Source: Candidatus Gerdarchaeota archaeon (GTDB lineage Archaea > Asgardarchaeota > Heimdallarchaeia > JABLTI01). Taken from it: a stretch of 18,433 nucleotides of DNA. Made by a program: the position numbers and the translations under genes. The DNA lies in the NCBI GenBank assembly GCA_016840945.1, contig JAEORJ010000332.1, forward strand, positions 1 to 18,433. The letters run 5' to 3'. Every line of letters begins with the position of its first letter. Within the stretch, counting starts at the first letter, position 1. Shown here in pieces: positions 1-7,402 of the stretch. The notes under the pieces were generated by a model that saw nothing but the letters and a program-made list of their open reading frames with translations, ran no database searches and was not told where the DNA came from.

Positions 1-1
1 G

Positions 2-382
2 AAATATATCCATAATAAAGGTCCGATAAGTCATGTTACCGCAATTTCATTGAGTCAAATGGGTTATAAGAAATTTGATGAGCTAATTCCTAGTTTAGTT
101 TCGGCTTTAAAAAATGCTGAATATTATATTGTTAGAATGAACGCTGCCAGACAATTATTTCAAAACACAGAATATTTATCTAGCACTCTTCCCCATTTAA
201 TTAAAGCTTTGTTAAATGATTCTGATTTTCGACTACGCCAAAAAATAGCTCGATATTTTGGTGAAATAAATAAACCTGAAGTAATTGAAATCCTAAAACA
301 AGCAACCATGAACGATTCACATCCAGTTGTTAGAACAGTAGCTAAGACTTCATTAGATGATATTGCTAAAAATCGAAACTAA
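2..382 (+). CDS. HEAT-repeat protein, C-terminal fragment
   Basis: The reading frame is open to the left edge of the window, so the true start lies outside. A TTG at 50 is in frame, but the coding-like residues before it continue the helical pattern, so I treat the gene as 5'-truncated. The visible residues form about three paired amphipathic helices of the HEAT/PBS-lyase type. Each has the pattern of a proline-led helix, a run such as LIPSLVSALKN, then a second helix with a conserved Arg and Ala (VRMNAARQL, LRQKIARYFG, VRTVAKTSL). HEAT repeats are protein-binding scaffolds, but neither partner nor pathway can be read here. The gene ends at TAA, followed by an AT-rich inverted repeat. The fold call is fairly sure; the function is unknown. 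Confidence 0.7.
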   Translation, partial: KYIHNKGPISHVTAISLSQMGYKKFDELIPSLVSALKNAEYYIVRMNAARQLFQNTEYLSSTLPHLIKALLNDSDFRLRQKIARYFGEINKPEVIEILKQATMNDSHPVVRTVAKTSLDDIAKNRN

Positions 383-385
383 ATC

Positions 386-430
386 TTTGAAATTGTATGA
401 AAATATTACATTATGAAAGGGAATTTCAAA
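386..430 (+). terminator. AT-rich inverted repeat after the HEAT gene, possible terminator
   Basis: Two perfect 9-base arms, TTTGAAATT (386-394) and AATTTCAAA (422-430), begin three bases after the HEAT-gene stop codon and enclose a 27-base loop. Only a short T run follows. The stem is weak and the loop long, so it could be an inefficient terminator, a protein-binding site or chance in AT-rich DNA. Confidence 0.25.
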
Positions 431-467
431 TTTTAAGGTGAGGGATTGCCAAATTTTTATGAAAAAC

Positions 468-599
468 AAACTATCTTTAAAAAGAATCTCTTCTTAGAAA
501 ACTTTAATTCAAATTATGTAATTGTTATTTGGAATAATCGTTCCTTAAAGAAGAAATAATTATATAAAAATTGAGGGATAAAACTGTCTTTAAAAAGAA
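468..599 (+). repeat. Imperfect 19-base direct repeat in the 383-685 intergenic stretch
   Basis: The 303-base stretch between the HEAT gene and the propeller gene holds no convincing complete gene. It contains two copies of a 19-base sequence, at 468-486 and 581-599, that differ at one base (CTATC versus CTGTC) and lie 113 bases apart. The first copy would encode KLSLKR after an ATG at 459, and that frame stops at 495-497. The second copy encodes the same KLSLKR at the start of the presumed signal peptide of the propeller gene. This could be a duplicated gene start whose first copy has decayed, or coincidence in A-rich sequence. Confidence 0.45.
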
Positions 600-685
600 G
601 CATAATTTTATTTGGGATTCTTATCATAATATCGAGTAATTTTACCATTATTAATATAAACAATAACTATCCTTTAGGGGAAAAA
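584..685 (+). other. Probable signal-peptide extension of the propeller gene, starting at CTG
   Basis: The frame of the propeller gene stays open upstream of its first ATG (686), back to a stop at 572-574. These 34 codons read like a classical signal peptide: a basic start (SLKRS), a hydrophobic core (IILFGILIII), then polar residues. No ATG, GTG or TTG is in frame. A CTG at 584 lies six bases after GAGGG (573-577), a good ribosome-binding site. A second possible site, AGGGG (676-680), lies five bases before ATG 686, so the shorter form cannot be excluded. The export-type domains make the longer form more sensible. Confidence 0.5.
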
Positions 686-3313
686 ATGGTTCAATCAAAT
701 GCTCATTTAATAGATCAAAATGAGCGACCTGTCATTTTAAGTATATCTTCAAATAATAACTACATAAATGATCAAAGTCAAAATAACAAAAATAATGATA
801 TTTCATCTTCACCTATTCTTAATGCTGGTTCCCAACCATTAACTAGGGATGTAACACAGCTTATAAACCTCAATGAAATTTTATACCTACCCGATTCACA
901 ATATAGCGGTGGGATTTTCGATGATGTTTCAACGGGCTTTTCTGAAACAAATCAGTTATTCGATAATGAGGATATTTTAGAAGGATTTATTGATACCCTT
1001 ATTGGTTTTTTGGGAGGATTTAAAAGCGGACTATCATCAGGTGATGTGGATGGCGACGGAACAGATGAAGCTATTATTGTTACAAAGGATGATGATCTGA
1101 AAATCTATGATGATACTCAACATAGCTATAATAAACGAACGTTTCATTTTGAAAAACCATCAGAAGCTAGTGATTTAGGAAATTTAAAAACAGTGGCTTG
1201 TGGAGATGTAGATGGTGATGGAATTGACGAAATTGCAATAGTATGTTCATACCATATAGATAGCATAAATAATTTCAAACTTTATTTATGGGTTTTTGAT
1301 GCTGTAGATGGGAGGTTTTATACAATAGCAAATCCCAAAAGTGTTTGTTCAGCAAGTTATAACGCAATGTCTATGGAACCTGAAATTGCTTTGGGGGATT
1401 TAGATGGAGATGGTTTAGATGAGATAGTTATTGGCCACTCGTTTGGTAAAGAATATTTAACTACTCCTGATATTTGGATTTATGATGATTATATCCACTC
1501 ATTTAATTTATTATGGAAAGATAATCTTTATTTTGAAAATCAATATAAGGGTTGGATTGCGGATGTTGATCTTGCATGTGGCGATTTTGATGGAGATAGA
1601 AAAGATGAGATAGCATATACTGCTTGTATCTGGAATGGTGAACAGTTAGAAGGAGCTTTATTAATTATAGATGATTCCGGAGCGCCAAATTATGGTGAGA
1701 TAGCAGAATTTCAAATCGCTGCCCCTGGAGGAGTTTGGGTTTGTCGGATGCCTGTCGATTGTGGAGACATTGATGGTGATGGTTTGGATGAAATTGTATT
1801 TATTAGATGCTATAGTGAAGAATATCCTGGAGATGTTTTTATCTTTGAATATAGTCCCTCAATAGGAGATTACAAACATGCACATTCTTTGGACTGGTCT
1901 TTTCCTGATTATGTTTTTGCAATGGGTGATATTGATTGTGACGGTTTAGCAGAATTAGTGTTTTCAGGACGATATGGTAATCATGTAGTTGATGATGAAA
2001 ATCATAGTTTTAATCATATTATGGATAGACCACTCGGAGCTTATGGACTTATAGTTTGTGGTGATATTGATGGAGATGGTATGAGAATAAAATATACTGG
2101 TGAATCATGGTTAGCTACTGCTCCACCAGGTATAATTGCTGTTCTTGCTGGACCTCCTGTTTACTATGGCATACAACAAAATTACGATTGGAGCTGGACG
2201 GCATTTGGAAAGTCAACAAGTATTAGCACAACTGAAACTAAAGAAATAGGTGTACGAAGCAGCTCTACAATATCATTCCAACAATCATTTTCAATTGGAT
2301 TTTTTGAAGTGCTAAGCTTTTCTTGGAGTCGAACAGTTGGAGAAGAGATGACTCGAACAAAAACAGCAACTCAAACACAAGTACAAGAAATTAGTTATTC
2401 TTCAGGTTGCTGGTTAGATTCAATAATCTATCACCTTACTGATTATAATTGCTATAAATATCAAATCATCTATCATCCTTTTGAACCATCACTAGTTGGA
2501 AATAACATCACTATCGATATCCCTATTACATCAGCTATTCTGAAAACTACTATTGGCTATTTTGAAGAGTATTATAATCAATCTATTCGTACAGAAACAT
2601 TTAATCATACATTAGGAAAACCATGGACCTATCCACATAGAAATGAAACAGCTAATTACGCATCAGATTTGTTAGATTCTGGTGACCCAATATCAGTTGG
2701 CCAAGGGGGTGGAAATAATGTAGTAAATATACAGATCGAAAATGAAGCAAGTGTAGGTTTTAGTTTAACGAAATTTTCTGAATATTCTATGGGAGGAGCA
2801 GTTTGTGGAGCTGGTTATTCACAAAGTCGTGGAACCTCTGATGCAAAAGGTTATGAGATAACCATAGGGAATACTTGCATTTATGAAGGTAGTATTGGTG
2901 ATATAAAGAATTATGATAGATTTGAACAATTACAATACTCTATTGGTTTGTTTATCTATTATTTTACCCATACCGATGGTTTTACCTATCAAGTGATTAA
3001 TTATTACGTTGAAGGAGCAGAAATATTTACTCCTTCAGAGATAGTTGCTTTTCTTAACACCAATTGGCAATGGATTACTGGTACAGCTGCAGGTTTAAGT
3101 ACAATTGCTATTGCTGTTCCTCTAATAGTAAGATTAAGTCAAAAATCGAAAATTAAAAAGACTACCTCAAAAAGGTCTACTCCTAAAAAAGCTACCACTA
3201 AAAAAGCTACTGACAAAAAGCCATCTTCTAAAAAAGCAACATCTAAAAAAGCTAGTGATAAAAAAGCTACTACCAAAAAAACAACTACTACTAAAAAATC
3301 CACTAAAAAATAA
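686..3313 (+). CDS. Predicted surface protein: FG-GAP propeller, Ser/Thr-rich beta domain, membrane helix, Lys-rich tail
   Basis: Residues are numbered from the ATG at 686; see the upstream entry for a possible 34-residue signal-peptide extension. Seven calcium-binding-like D-x-D-G-D motifs, some degenerate, lie at about residues 120, 174, 238, 300, 361, 415 and 460, spaced 45-64 apart. This fits a seven-bladed FG-GAP/VCBS beta-propeller. The fourth motif ends DGDRKDE, the sixth is DIDCDGLAE and the seventh lacks the closing D-E. Residues about 501-575 are rich in alternating Ser/Thr and hydrophobic residues, followed by more beta-rich sequence to about 780. A single membrane helix spans about 797-816. 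The last 58 residues are Lys/Ser/Thr-rich with pentapeptide repeats and would face the cytoplasm. I infer an exported, C-terminally anchored adhesion, sensing or pore-like protein. FG-GAP architecture is certain; the role is unknown. A hairpin terminator overlaps the stop codon. Confidence 0.85.
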   Translation: MVQSNAHLIDQNERPVILSISSNNNYINDQSQNNKNNDISSSPILNAGSQPLTRDVTQLINLNEILYLPDSQYSGGIFDDVSTGFSETNQLFDNEDILEGFIDTLIGFLGGFKSGLSSGDVDGDGTDEAIIVTKDDDLKIYDDTQHSYNKRTFHFEKPSEASDLGNLKTVACGDVDGDGIDEIAIVCSYHIDSINNFKLYLWVFDAVDGRFYTIANPKSVCSASYNAMSMEPEIALGDLDGDGLDEIVIGHSFGKEYLTTPDIWIYDDYIHSFNLLWKDNLYFENQYKGWIADVDLACGDFDGDRKDEIAYTACIWNGEQLEGALLIIDDSGAPNYGEIAEFQIAAPGGVWVCRMPVDCGDIDGDGLDEIVFIRCYSEEYPGDVFIFEYSPSIGDYKHAHSLDWSFPDYVFAMGDIDCDGLAELVFSGRYGNHVVDDENHSFNHIMDRPLGAYGLIVCGDIDGDGMRIKYTGESWLATAPPGIIAVLAGPPVYYGIQQNYDWSWTAFGKSTSISTTETKEIGVRSSSTISFQQSFSIGFFEVLSFSWSRTVGEEMTRTKTATQTQVQEISYSSGCWLDSIIYHLTDYNCYKYQIIYHPFEPSLVGNNITIDIPITSAILKTTIGYFEEYYNQSIRTETFNHTLGKPWTYPHRNETANYASDLLDSGDPISVGQGGGNNVVNIQIENEASVGFSLTKFSEYSMGGAVCGAGYSQSRGTSDAKGYEITIGNTCIYEGSIGDIKNYDRFEQLQYSIGLFIYYFTHTDGFTYQVINYYVEGAEIFTPSEIVAFLNTNWQWITGTAAGLSTIAIAVPLIVRLSQKSKIKKTTSKRSTPKKATTKKATDKKPSSKKATSKKASDKKATTKKTTTTKKSTKK
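3185..3274 (+). repeat. Six 15-base coding repeats (KKAxx pentapeptides)
   Basis: Within the 3' end of the propeller gene, codons 834-863 encode six pentapeptides: KKATT, KKATD, KKPSS, KKATS, KKASD, KKATT. Each is a 15-base unit beginning with an A6 run. The array looks like slippage-prone tandem duplication and resembles histone H1-type basic tails in composition. Confidence 0.85.
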
Positions 3314-3337
3314 TCTAAGGTGAAAAACCTTAGATTA
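3311..3337 (+). terminator. Strong hairpin terminator overlapping the stop codon
   Basis: A perfect 10-base inverted repeat, TAATCTAAGG (3311-3320) and CCTTAGATTA (3328-3337), encloses a 7-base loop and is followed by TACTTTTC. The first arm begins with the TAA stop of the propeller gene. This is the clearest stem-loop in the window. The rest of the gap to 3505 is AT-rich. It holds TTTATAAG at 3425-3432 and an AT-rich block at 3461-3472, either of which could serve the glycosyltransferase promoter. Confidence 0.75.
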
Positions 3338-3505
3338 TACTTTTCTAATTTAATAAGAATGTAAAACACTAATTCTATGATCGCATTATTTATAGACTCC
3401 AATGAATTTCAATAAATTTAGCTATTTATAAGGCAAAATTACCGTTTCATAATTGGCAGCTATAGTATTTTAGCTTCCAACAAATGAGATGTTGTGTTGT
3501 AAATC

Positions 3506-4468
3506 TTGATATCAATAGTTATTCCAGTATTTAATGAAGAGGAAAATGTTATTCCTCTTAGCAATGAGATTTTTGAAATTATGTCTAAATTAGATGATCA
3601 TTTTGAGATTATAATTGTAGATGACGGTTCTCGAGATAATACTTTAAGAAATTTGCAATCTCTTCTTGAAAAAGAATCTATGAAAGGAAAATTACGTATT
3701 ATTGAATTACAAAGAAATTTCGGTCAAACCCCAGCTCTACTTGCTGGATTATCCCAAATAAAAGGTGATCTTATAGTCACAATGGATGGAGATCAACAAA
3801 ATGATCCTCGCGATATTCCTAAATTAATAACTGCGTTAACTCCAGAATATGATGTTATTTGTGGTTGGAGAAAAAATCGTAAAGATAATATCTTCAAAAA
3901 ATTGCCATCAAAAATTAACAATCTAATTAATCGAAGAGTGAATAATGTATACATTCATGACTCTGGGTGCACACTACGTGTTTATCGTAATGAAGCAATT
4001 AAGAATATACAACTCTATGCTGAAGGTCACAGATATATACCAGCTATTTTAGCACAACAAGGATTTCGTTTAGGAGAAATAGAAACTAATCACCGTCCTC
4101 GAACTTTAGGTAAAACTAAATATGGGTTTAAACGTCTTTTTAGAGGTTTTATCGATCTTTTCACATTAAATATACTTCATAAATGGGGTAAAAAACCAAT
4201 TCATCTCTTTAGTCGCTGGGCAGGTTTTTTCATTGTTTCTAGTTTCTTACTCTTTCTTTGGGCATTATTAGAACGAGTTGCTTTCTTTAGATTTTGGAAT
4301 TATTATCCAAATGCTATAAGTTTAAGATTAAATCCGATTTTCTTAATTAGCTTATCATTTGTAATAATAGCAATTTTTACCTTGTTTCTAGGATTTATTG
4401 CAGAGCTTTTATTACGTGCTAATTTTGATATGAACAAATCTTATGTGATTAAAAAAGAATGGAATTAG
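3506..4468 (+). CDS. Family 2 glycosyltransferase, DPM1/GtrB-like, with two C-terminal membrane helices
   Basis: This is a GT-A fold glycosyltransferase that would transfer a sugar from a nucleotide donor to a polyprenyl-phosphate carrier on the cytoplasmic face of the membrane. The N-terminus (ISIVIPVFNEEENV) and the DD at residues 39-40 (IIIVDDGSRDNT) bind the nucleotide. MDGDQQNDP at 93-101 carries the metal-binding DGD, and R-x-R-x-x-G-x-T-K-Y at 197-206 is typical of dolichol-phosphate mannosyltransferase and GtrB relatives. Two hydrophobic stretches, about 238-256 and 275-302, anchor the protein as in GtrB. At 320 residues the length fits. The start is a TTG immediately before the conserved ISIVIPVFN strand, with no clear ribosome-binding site, so the message may be leaderless. 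Its stop overlaps that of the opposite-strand gene by two bases. The specific sugar cannot be told. Confidence 0.88.
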   Translation: MISIVIPVFNEEENVIPLSNEIFEIMSKLDDHFEIIIVDDGSRDNTLRNLQSLLEKESMKGKLRIIELQRNFGQTPALLAGLSQIKGDLIVTMDGDQQNDPRDIPKLITALTPEYDVICGWRKNRKDNIFKKLPSKINNLINRRVNNVYIHDSGCTLRVYRNEAIKNIQLYAEGHRYIPAILAQQGFRLGEIETNHRPRTLGKTKYGFKRLFRGFIDLFTLNILHKWGKKPIHLFSRWAGFFIVSSFLLFLWALLERVAFFRFWNYYPNAISLRLNPIFLISLSFVIIAIFTLFLGFIAELLLRANFDMNKSYVIKKEWN

Positions 4469-4914
4469 TAATCTACAAGAAATTCACAATGATTGCTACC
4501 TCTTAAAACAGATTCCTTTAGTTCAATTTCAACCTCTTTATTGAATAGTATCTCAAGGTTCTTCTTTAACCAACCGATAGAGCAATCACATTGAACTTCT
4601 TGGTTGTGAAGTTCAGCATTTACTAAAGGACAAAAACATCTTTCATAAGTTACTTTTATTTTTTTACCATCAAGTAATTCCCAAGTTGTTCCCTTTAATT
4701 TTTCATTTAATATAGCTATTAATTCACTAATATCGTTAGATTGGGTTTTTATTTCCTTGAATAATGCTGTTACATGTGCTTTTGCACAAAAAGTTCCAGT
4801 TTCATTAAAAATTTTTAAACGCGTTTTAGGATCAACATTTTTTTCAATGCTTTTCATTAAAGTCTCAAACCATTCAGCAAAAAATTCCTTCGGTAAATTA
4901 TCCCATTTGACCAT
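4465..4914 (-). CDS. Cysteine-rich V4R-like small-molecule-binding protein
   Basis: A 149-residue soluble protein with an alpha-helical N-terminal half and a C-terminal half resembling the V4R (4-vinyl reductase, hydrocarbon-binding) fold: a conserved C-x-C-P, a later C-x-C followed by Gly and a helix, and a terminal strand with G-x-x-x-C-x-F. The cysteines are C43, C93, C95, C109, C111 and C143; four lie in two C-x-C pairs and could bind metal or an iron-sulfur cluster. Related small cysteine-rich families, such as ATC-hydrolase-like proteins, share this look, so the family name is tentative. It lies 77 bases downstream of ornithine aminotransferase on the same strand, but an oligo-T stretch and an AT-rich promoter-like region between them suggest its own transcript. 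The ATG is preceded by GGAG ten bases upstream. Confidence 0.55.
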   Translation of the reverse strand: MVKWDNLPKEFFAEWFETLMKSIEKNVDPKTRLKIFNETGTFCAKAHVTALFKEIKTQSNDISELIAILNEKLKGTTWELLDGKKIKVTYERCFCPLVNAELHNQEVQCDCSIGWLKKNLEILFNKEVEIELKESVLRGSNHCEFLVDY

Positions 4915-4967
4915 TGAAAATCAGCTCCATAAAAGAAAAGTACAAAATAGAATATTAATATTATTTT

Positions 4968-4974
4968 AAAAAAA
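4968..4974 (-). terminator. Oligo-T terminator after ornithine aminotransferase
   Basis: Reading the minus strand, the stop codon of the aminotransferase is followed within about 20 bases by a pyrimidine-rich stretch ending in seven T. Archaeal RNA polymerase stops at such U runs without needing a hairpin. The AT-rich sequence just beyond may be the promoter of the V4R-like gene. Confidence 0.45.
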
Positions 4975-4991
4975 GGAAAAGAAGATGTAGC

Positions 4992-6251
4992 CTAAGCCAC
5001 AAATACTTCTTCTATAATCTTCAATGCCCAATCGATATTCTCTTTAGTAATAACCAATGGAGGAGCAAATCGAATGGTTGTTGCATGGGTCTCTTTTGCT
5101 AAAATACCTTTATCTTTCATTCCTTCTGTGAAAGGTCTTGCTTTACCATCTAGTTCAATGGCAATTAGCAAACCTTTACCTCTAACATCAATGATTGGTA
5201 CTTTAGTTTTCATAGCAGCTATTTTCTTTAATCCAACCATGAAATAATCACCCAATTCTTTAGCTCGGTCAGCTAATTTCTCACCAATTAAAATATCGAG
5301 AGATTTCATAGCAACAGCTGAACCTAGAGGATTTCCACCAAAAGTTGATCCATGAACTCCAGGAGTGATGACTTTAGGGCCAACAATATCTGTTGTAGTT
5401 ACAACAGCTGAGACTGGATACACTCCACCACCTAATGCTTTTCCTAGGAGATACATATCAGCTTTTACATCCTCATGATCACAAGCAAGTAATTTGCCAG
5501 TACGACATAAACCAGTTTGAATTTCATCAGCAATCATTAATACATTATATTTTGTACAGATTTCACGTACTTTCTTAAGATAACCTGCTGGAGGAACTTT
5601 AACACCTGCTTCGCCTTGAATTGGCTCTACTAAGAAACCAGCGACATTTTCAGGACCTAACTCAAGGATAGTATTTTCGAGATCTTCAGCATCACCATAG
5701 ACCACAGTTACAAACCCAGGTGTGTATGGGCCAAAGTTACCAAAATATCTACCATGGCTAATATCAGTGCTAAAACCAACAATAGTAATGGTTCTGCCAT
5801 GGAAATTATCTCTGCAAACAATAATCTTAGCTTTGTTCTTTGGGATCTTTTTTATTAAATAACCCCAAGCACGAGCAACTTTAAGTCCGGTTTCTACTGC
5901 TTCTGCACCAGTGTTCATTGGCAAAGCCATAACACCTGATTTATTTGGATCATTAATATGTGGTTTCATAATACCACAAAGTTGTTTTAAGAAAGGACCC
6001 ATTTTATCATTGAAAAATGCTCGAGAGGTTAATGTTACCAAATCAGCTTGTTCTTTTAACGCTTTGATAATTTCAGGATGTCTATGACCTGTATTATGGC
6101 TAGAATATGCTGACAAACAGTCTAAATATTTCTTACCTTCTGGATCATAAACCCACACACCCTCAGCTTTTGTAATAACAACGGGTATTGGGTGATAATT
6201 ATGAGCTCCATAGGTGGTATCCATTTCCATATAATCTTTTGAAGTTGGCAT
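4992..6251 (-). CDS. rocD: Ornithine aminotransferase (class III, PLP-dependent)
   Basis: The enzyme moves the delta-amino group of ornithine to 2-oxoglutarate, giving glutamate semialdehyde (a route to proline) and glutamate. The N-terminal YGAHNYHPIPV block (residues 14-24) is a hallmark that separates ornithine aminotransferase from acetylornithine and GABA aminotransferases. Other matches to the animal enzyme are Y49 (LSAYS), NFHGRT at 149-154, VEPIQGEAGV at 208-217, the PLP-ring aspartate D242 (IADEIQTG), the Schiff-base lysine K271 (LLGKALGGG) and R394 (IRFAPPL). One position differs from the human enzyme as I recall it: TSRAFY is TSRAFF here, placing F80 at the human Tyr85 substrate-pocket position. 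At 419 residues it is full length. The ATG is preceded by AAAGGG about ten bases away. It is transcribed away from the UvrC-like gene across a 174-base gap. Confidence 0.93.
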   Translation of the reverse strand: MPTSKDYMEMDTTYGAHNYHPIPVVITKAEGVWVYDPEGKKYLDCLSAYSSHNTGHRHPEIIKALKEQADLVTLTSRAFFNDKMGPFLKQLCGIMKPHINDPNKSGVMALPMNTGAEAVETGLKVARAWGYLIKKIPKNKAKIIVCRDNFHGRTITIVGFSTDISHGRYFGNFGPYTPGFVTVVYGDAEDLENTILELGPENVAGFLVEPIQGEAGVKVPPAGYLKKVREICTKYNVLMIADEIQTGLCRTGKLLACDHEDVKADMYLLGKALGGGVYPVSAVVTTTDIVGPKVITPGVHGSTFGGNPLGSAVAMKSLDILIGEKLADRAKELGDYFMVGLKKIAAMKTKVPIIDVRGKGLLIAIELDGKARPFTEGMKDKGILAKETHATTIRFAPPLVITKENIDWALKIIEEVFVA

Positions 6252-6393
6252 AATTTCATTACCCTTTAAAATTGATTAAATTTCAAATTAATTATTCCTT
6301 GCAGAAAACTCCCTATACTTATTAATAAAATTGTTGTAATTACTGATTTGATAATTTTTCAATAACAAAATATTTTCTTAGGTATTAATTAGA

Positions 6394-6411
6394 TTTTTAT
6401 GTAATATATTT
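6394..6411 (+). promoter_or_regulatory. TATA-like box for a leaderless UvrC-like transcript
   Basis: An AT block beginning TTTTTATGTA is centred about 26-27 bases before the GTG start at 6426, the spacing expected between an archaeal TATA box and the transcription start. No ribosome-binding site precedes the GTG, which fits a leaderless message. The 174-base gap must also hold the minus-strand aminotransferase promoter, which I cannot place. Confidence 0.4.
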
Positions 6412-6425
6412 AATAGTATTTTAGC

Positions 6426-7379
6426 GTGTTTGGTGAGAATACTTTGAATGAATTAATTGCAGATTTACCTGAAAAACCCGGTGTTTATTTCTTCTTTCAT
6501 GAAAAAGAAATAATCTATATTGGGAAATCTGTTAACCTTAAGAAACGTATTTCTGACCATTTTCGTAAAGGGAATAATAAATTCTTCAAAGAAGTTACCT
6601 TTGATAAAAAATTCAAACCAAAACAGGCACTAAGTATTTGGGAATTTAGAGATCGTTATATCGATAATTATCCAAGCTTAATCTATGACAAAGAACGAAA
6701 GAAGAAAGAAAAGATCATTGCTAATACAACAAAAATTGATTATGTTATTACTGATACTGAGGAAGAAGCACTCACATTGGAAGGATGTTTAATATCTGCT
6801 TTTCGACCTGTAGTTAATAGAAGCATGTGGCGATACCCATTCATTGAGATAACATTAGGTGAAGAAATACCACGCATACTTACTTGTTATCAAACTTTAA
6901 TGCCTGAATCATATATTTATGGACCAATTAAGAATCAAACAGCTATTGATGAGGCAATGGATGCATTTCTAACTGTTATACCAGTATGTAATTCCTCAAA
7001 TGAAATTACCCCTAATGATCGTTATCCACTTTCATGTTTTAGAAATACAGTACAAAGGTGTCTATCACCATGTAAAAATAAAGATTTTAAGCAAGGAGAC
7101 TATGACCATTTCATTCGCAGCTTTATTTTTGAATTAGAAAACAAAGGTCATGGCATTATCCGTAAGTTACAATTTTTGATGGAACTGGAGATAATGGATG
7201 AAAATTTTGAATCTGCAGCTAAACTACGCGATAAAATTAGAGCTGTTGAAACATTATTTGAACTTAAGGCTATGCCGGATGTTTTAACCAAATATTATGA
7301 TCAACTTGAGATTATTTTACCAAGAGAAAGCGATTATCAAACGATTATTTTGAACATTCTTAAGAATAATGGTAATTAA
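6426..7379 (+). CDS. Half-length UvrC-like GIY-YIG nuclease (Cho-like) with UVR motif
   Basis: The protein matches only the N-terminal half of UvrC, the nucleotide-excision-repair nuclease. The GIY-YIG catalytic domain shows G19-V-Y21, Y31-I-G33, R41, the metal-binding glutamate E119 (ALTLEG) and N131. A block of about 40 extra residues (roughly 47-100) separates the YIG helix from E119. Four cysteines spaced C188-x15-C204-x7-C212-x3-C216 closely resemble the UvrC cysteine set reported to hold an iron-sulfur cluster. A UVR motif (about 252-275, with FESAAKLRDKI) would bind UvrB or UvrA partners. At 317 residues it stops there: the RNase H-like 5'-incision domain and HhH pair of full UvrC (about 600 residues) are absent. 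This matches Cho in length, although Cho lacks the UVR region. No frame downstream encodes the missing half. The start is GTG, probably leaderless. Confidence 0.85.
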   Translation: MFGENTLNELIADLPEKPGVYFFFHEKEIIYIGKSVNLKKRISDHFRKGNNKFFKEVTFDKKFKPKQALSIWEFRDRYIDNYPSLIYDKERKKKEKIIANTTKIDYVITDTEEEALTLEGCLISAFRPVVNRSMWRYPFIEITLGEEIPRILTCYQTLMPESYIYGPIKNQTAIDEAMDAFLTVIPVCNSSNEITPNDRYPLSCFRNTVQRCLSPCKNKDFKQGDYDHFIRSFIFELENKGHGIIRKLQFLMELEIMDENFESAAKLRDKIRAVETLFELKAMPDVLTKYYDQLEIILPRESDYQTIILNILKNNGN

Positions 7380-7402
7380 TAAGGAACGAAATTTTTATAA
7401 CA

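Noticed and set aside
446..562. Possible 38-codon gene starting at TTG 446 after GGTGAGGGA
   Set aside because: The purine-rich site abuts the TTG with no spacing, the composition is not protein-like, and no homology can be claimed.
3139..3402. Minus-strand open frame rich in Val, Phe and Leu across the Lys-rich tail region
   Set aside because: It is the antisense image of the KKAxx repeats: AAA/AAG read backwards gives Phe/Leu. It has no ribosome-binding site of its own.
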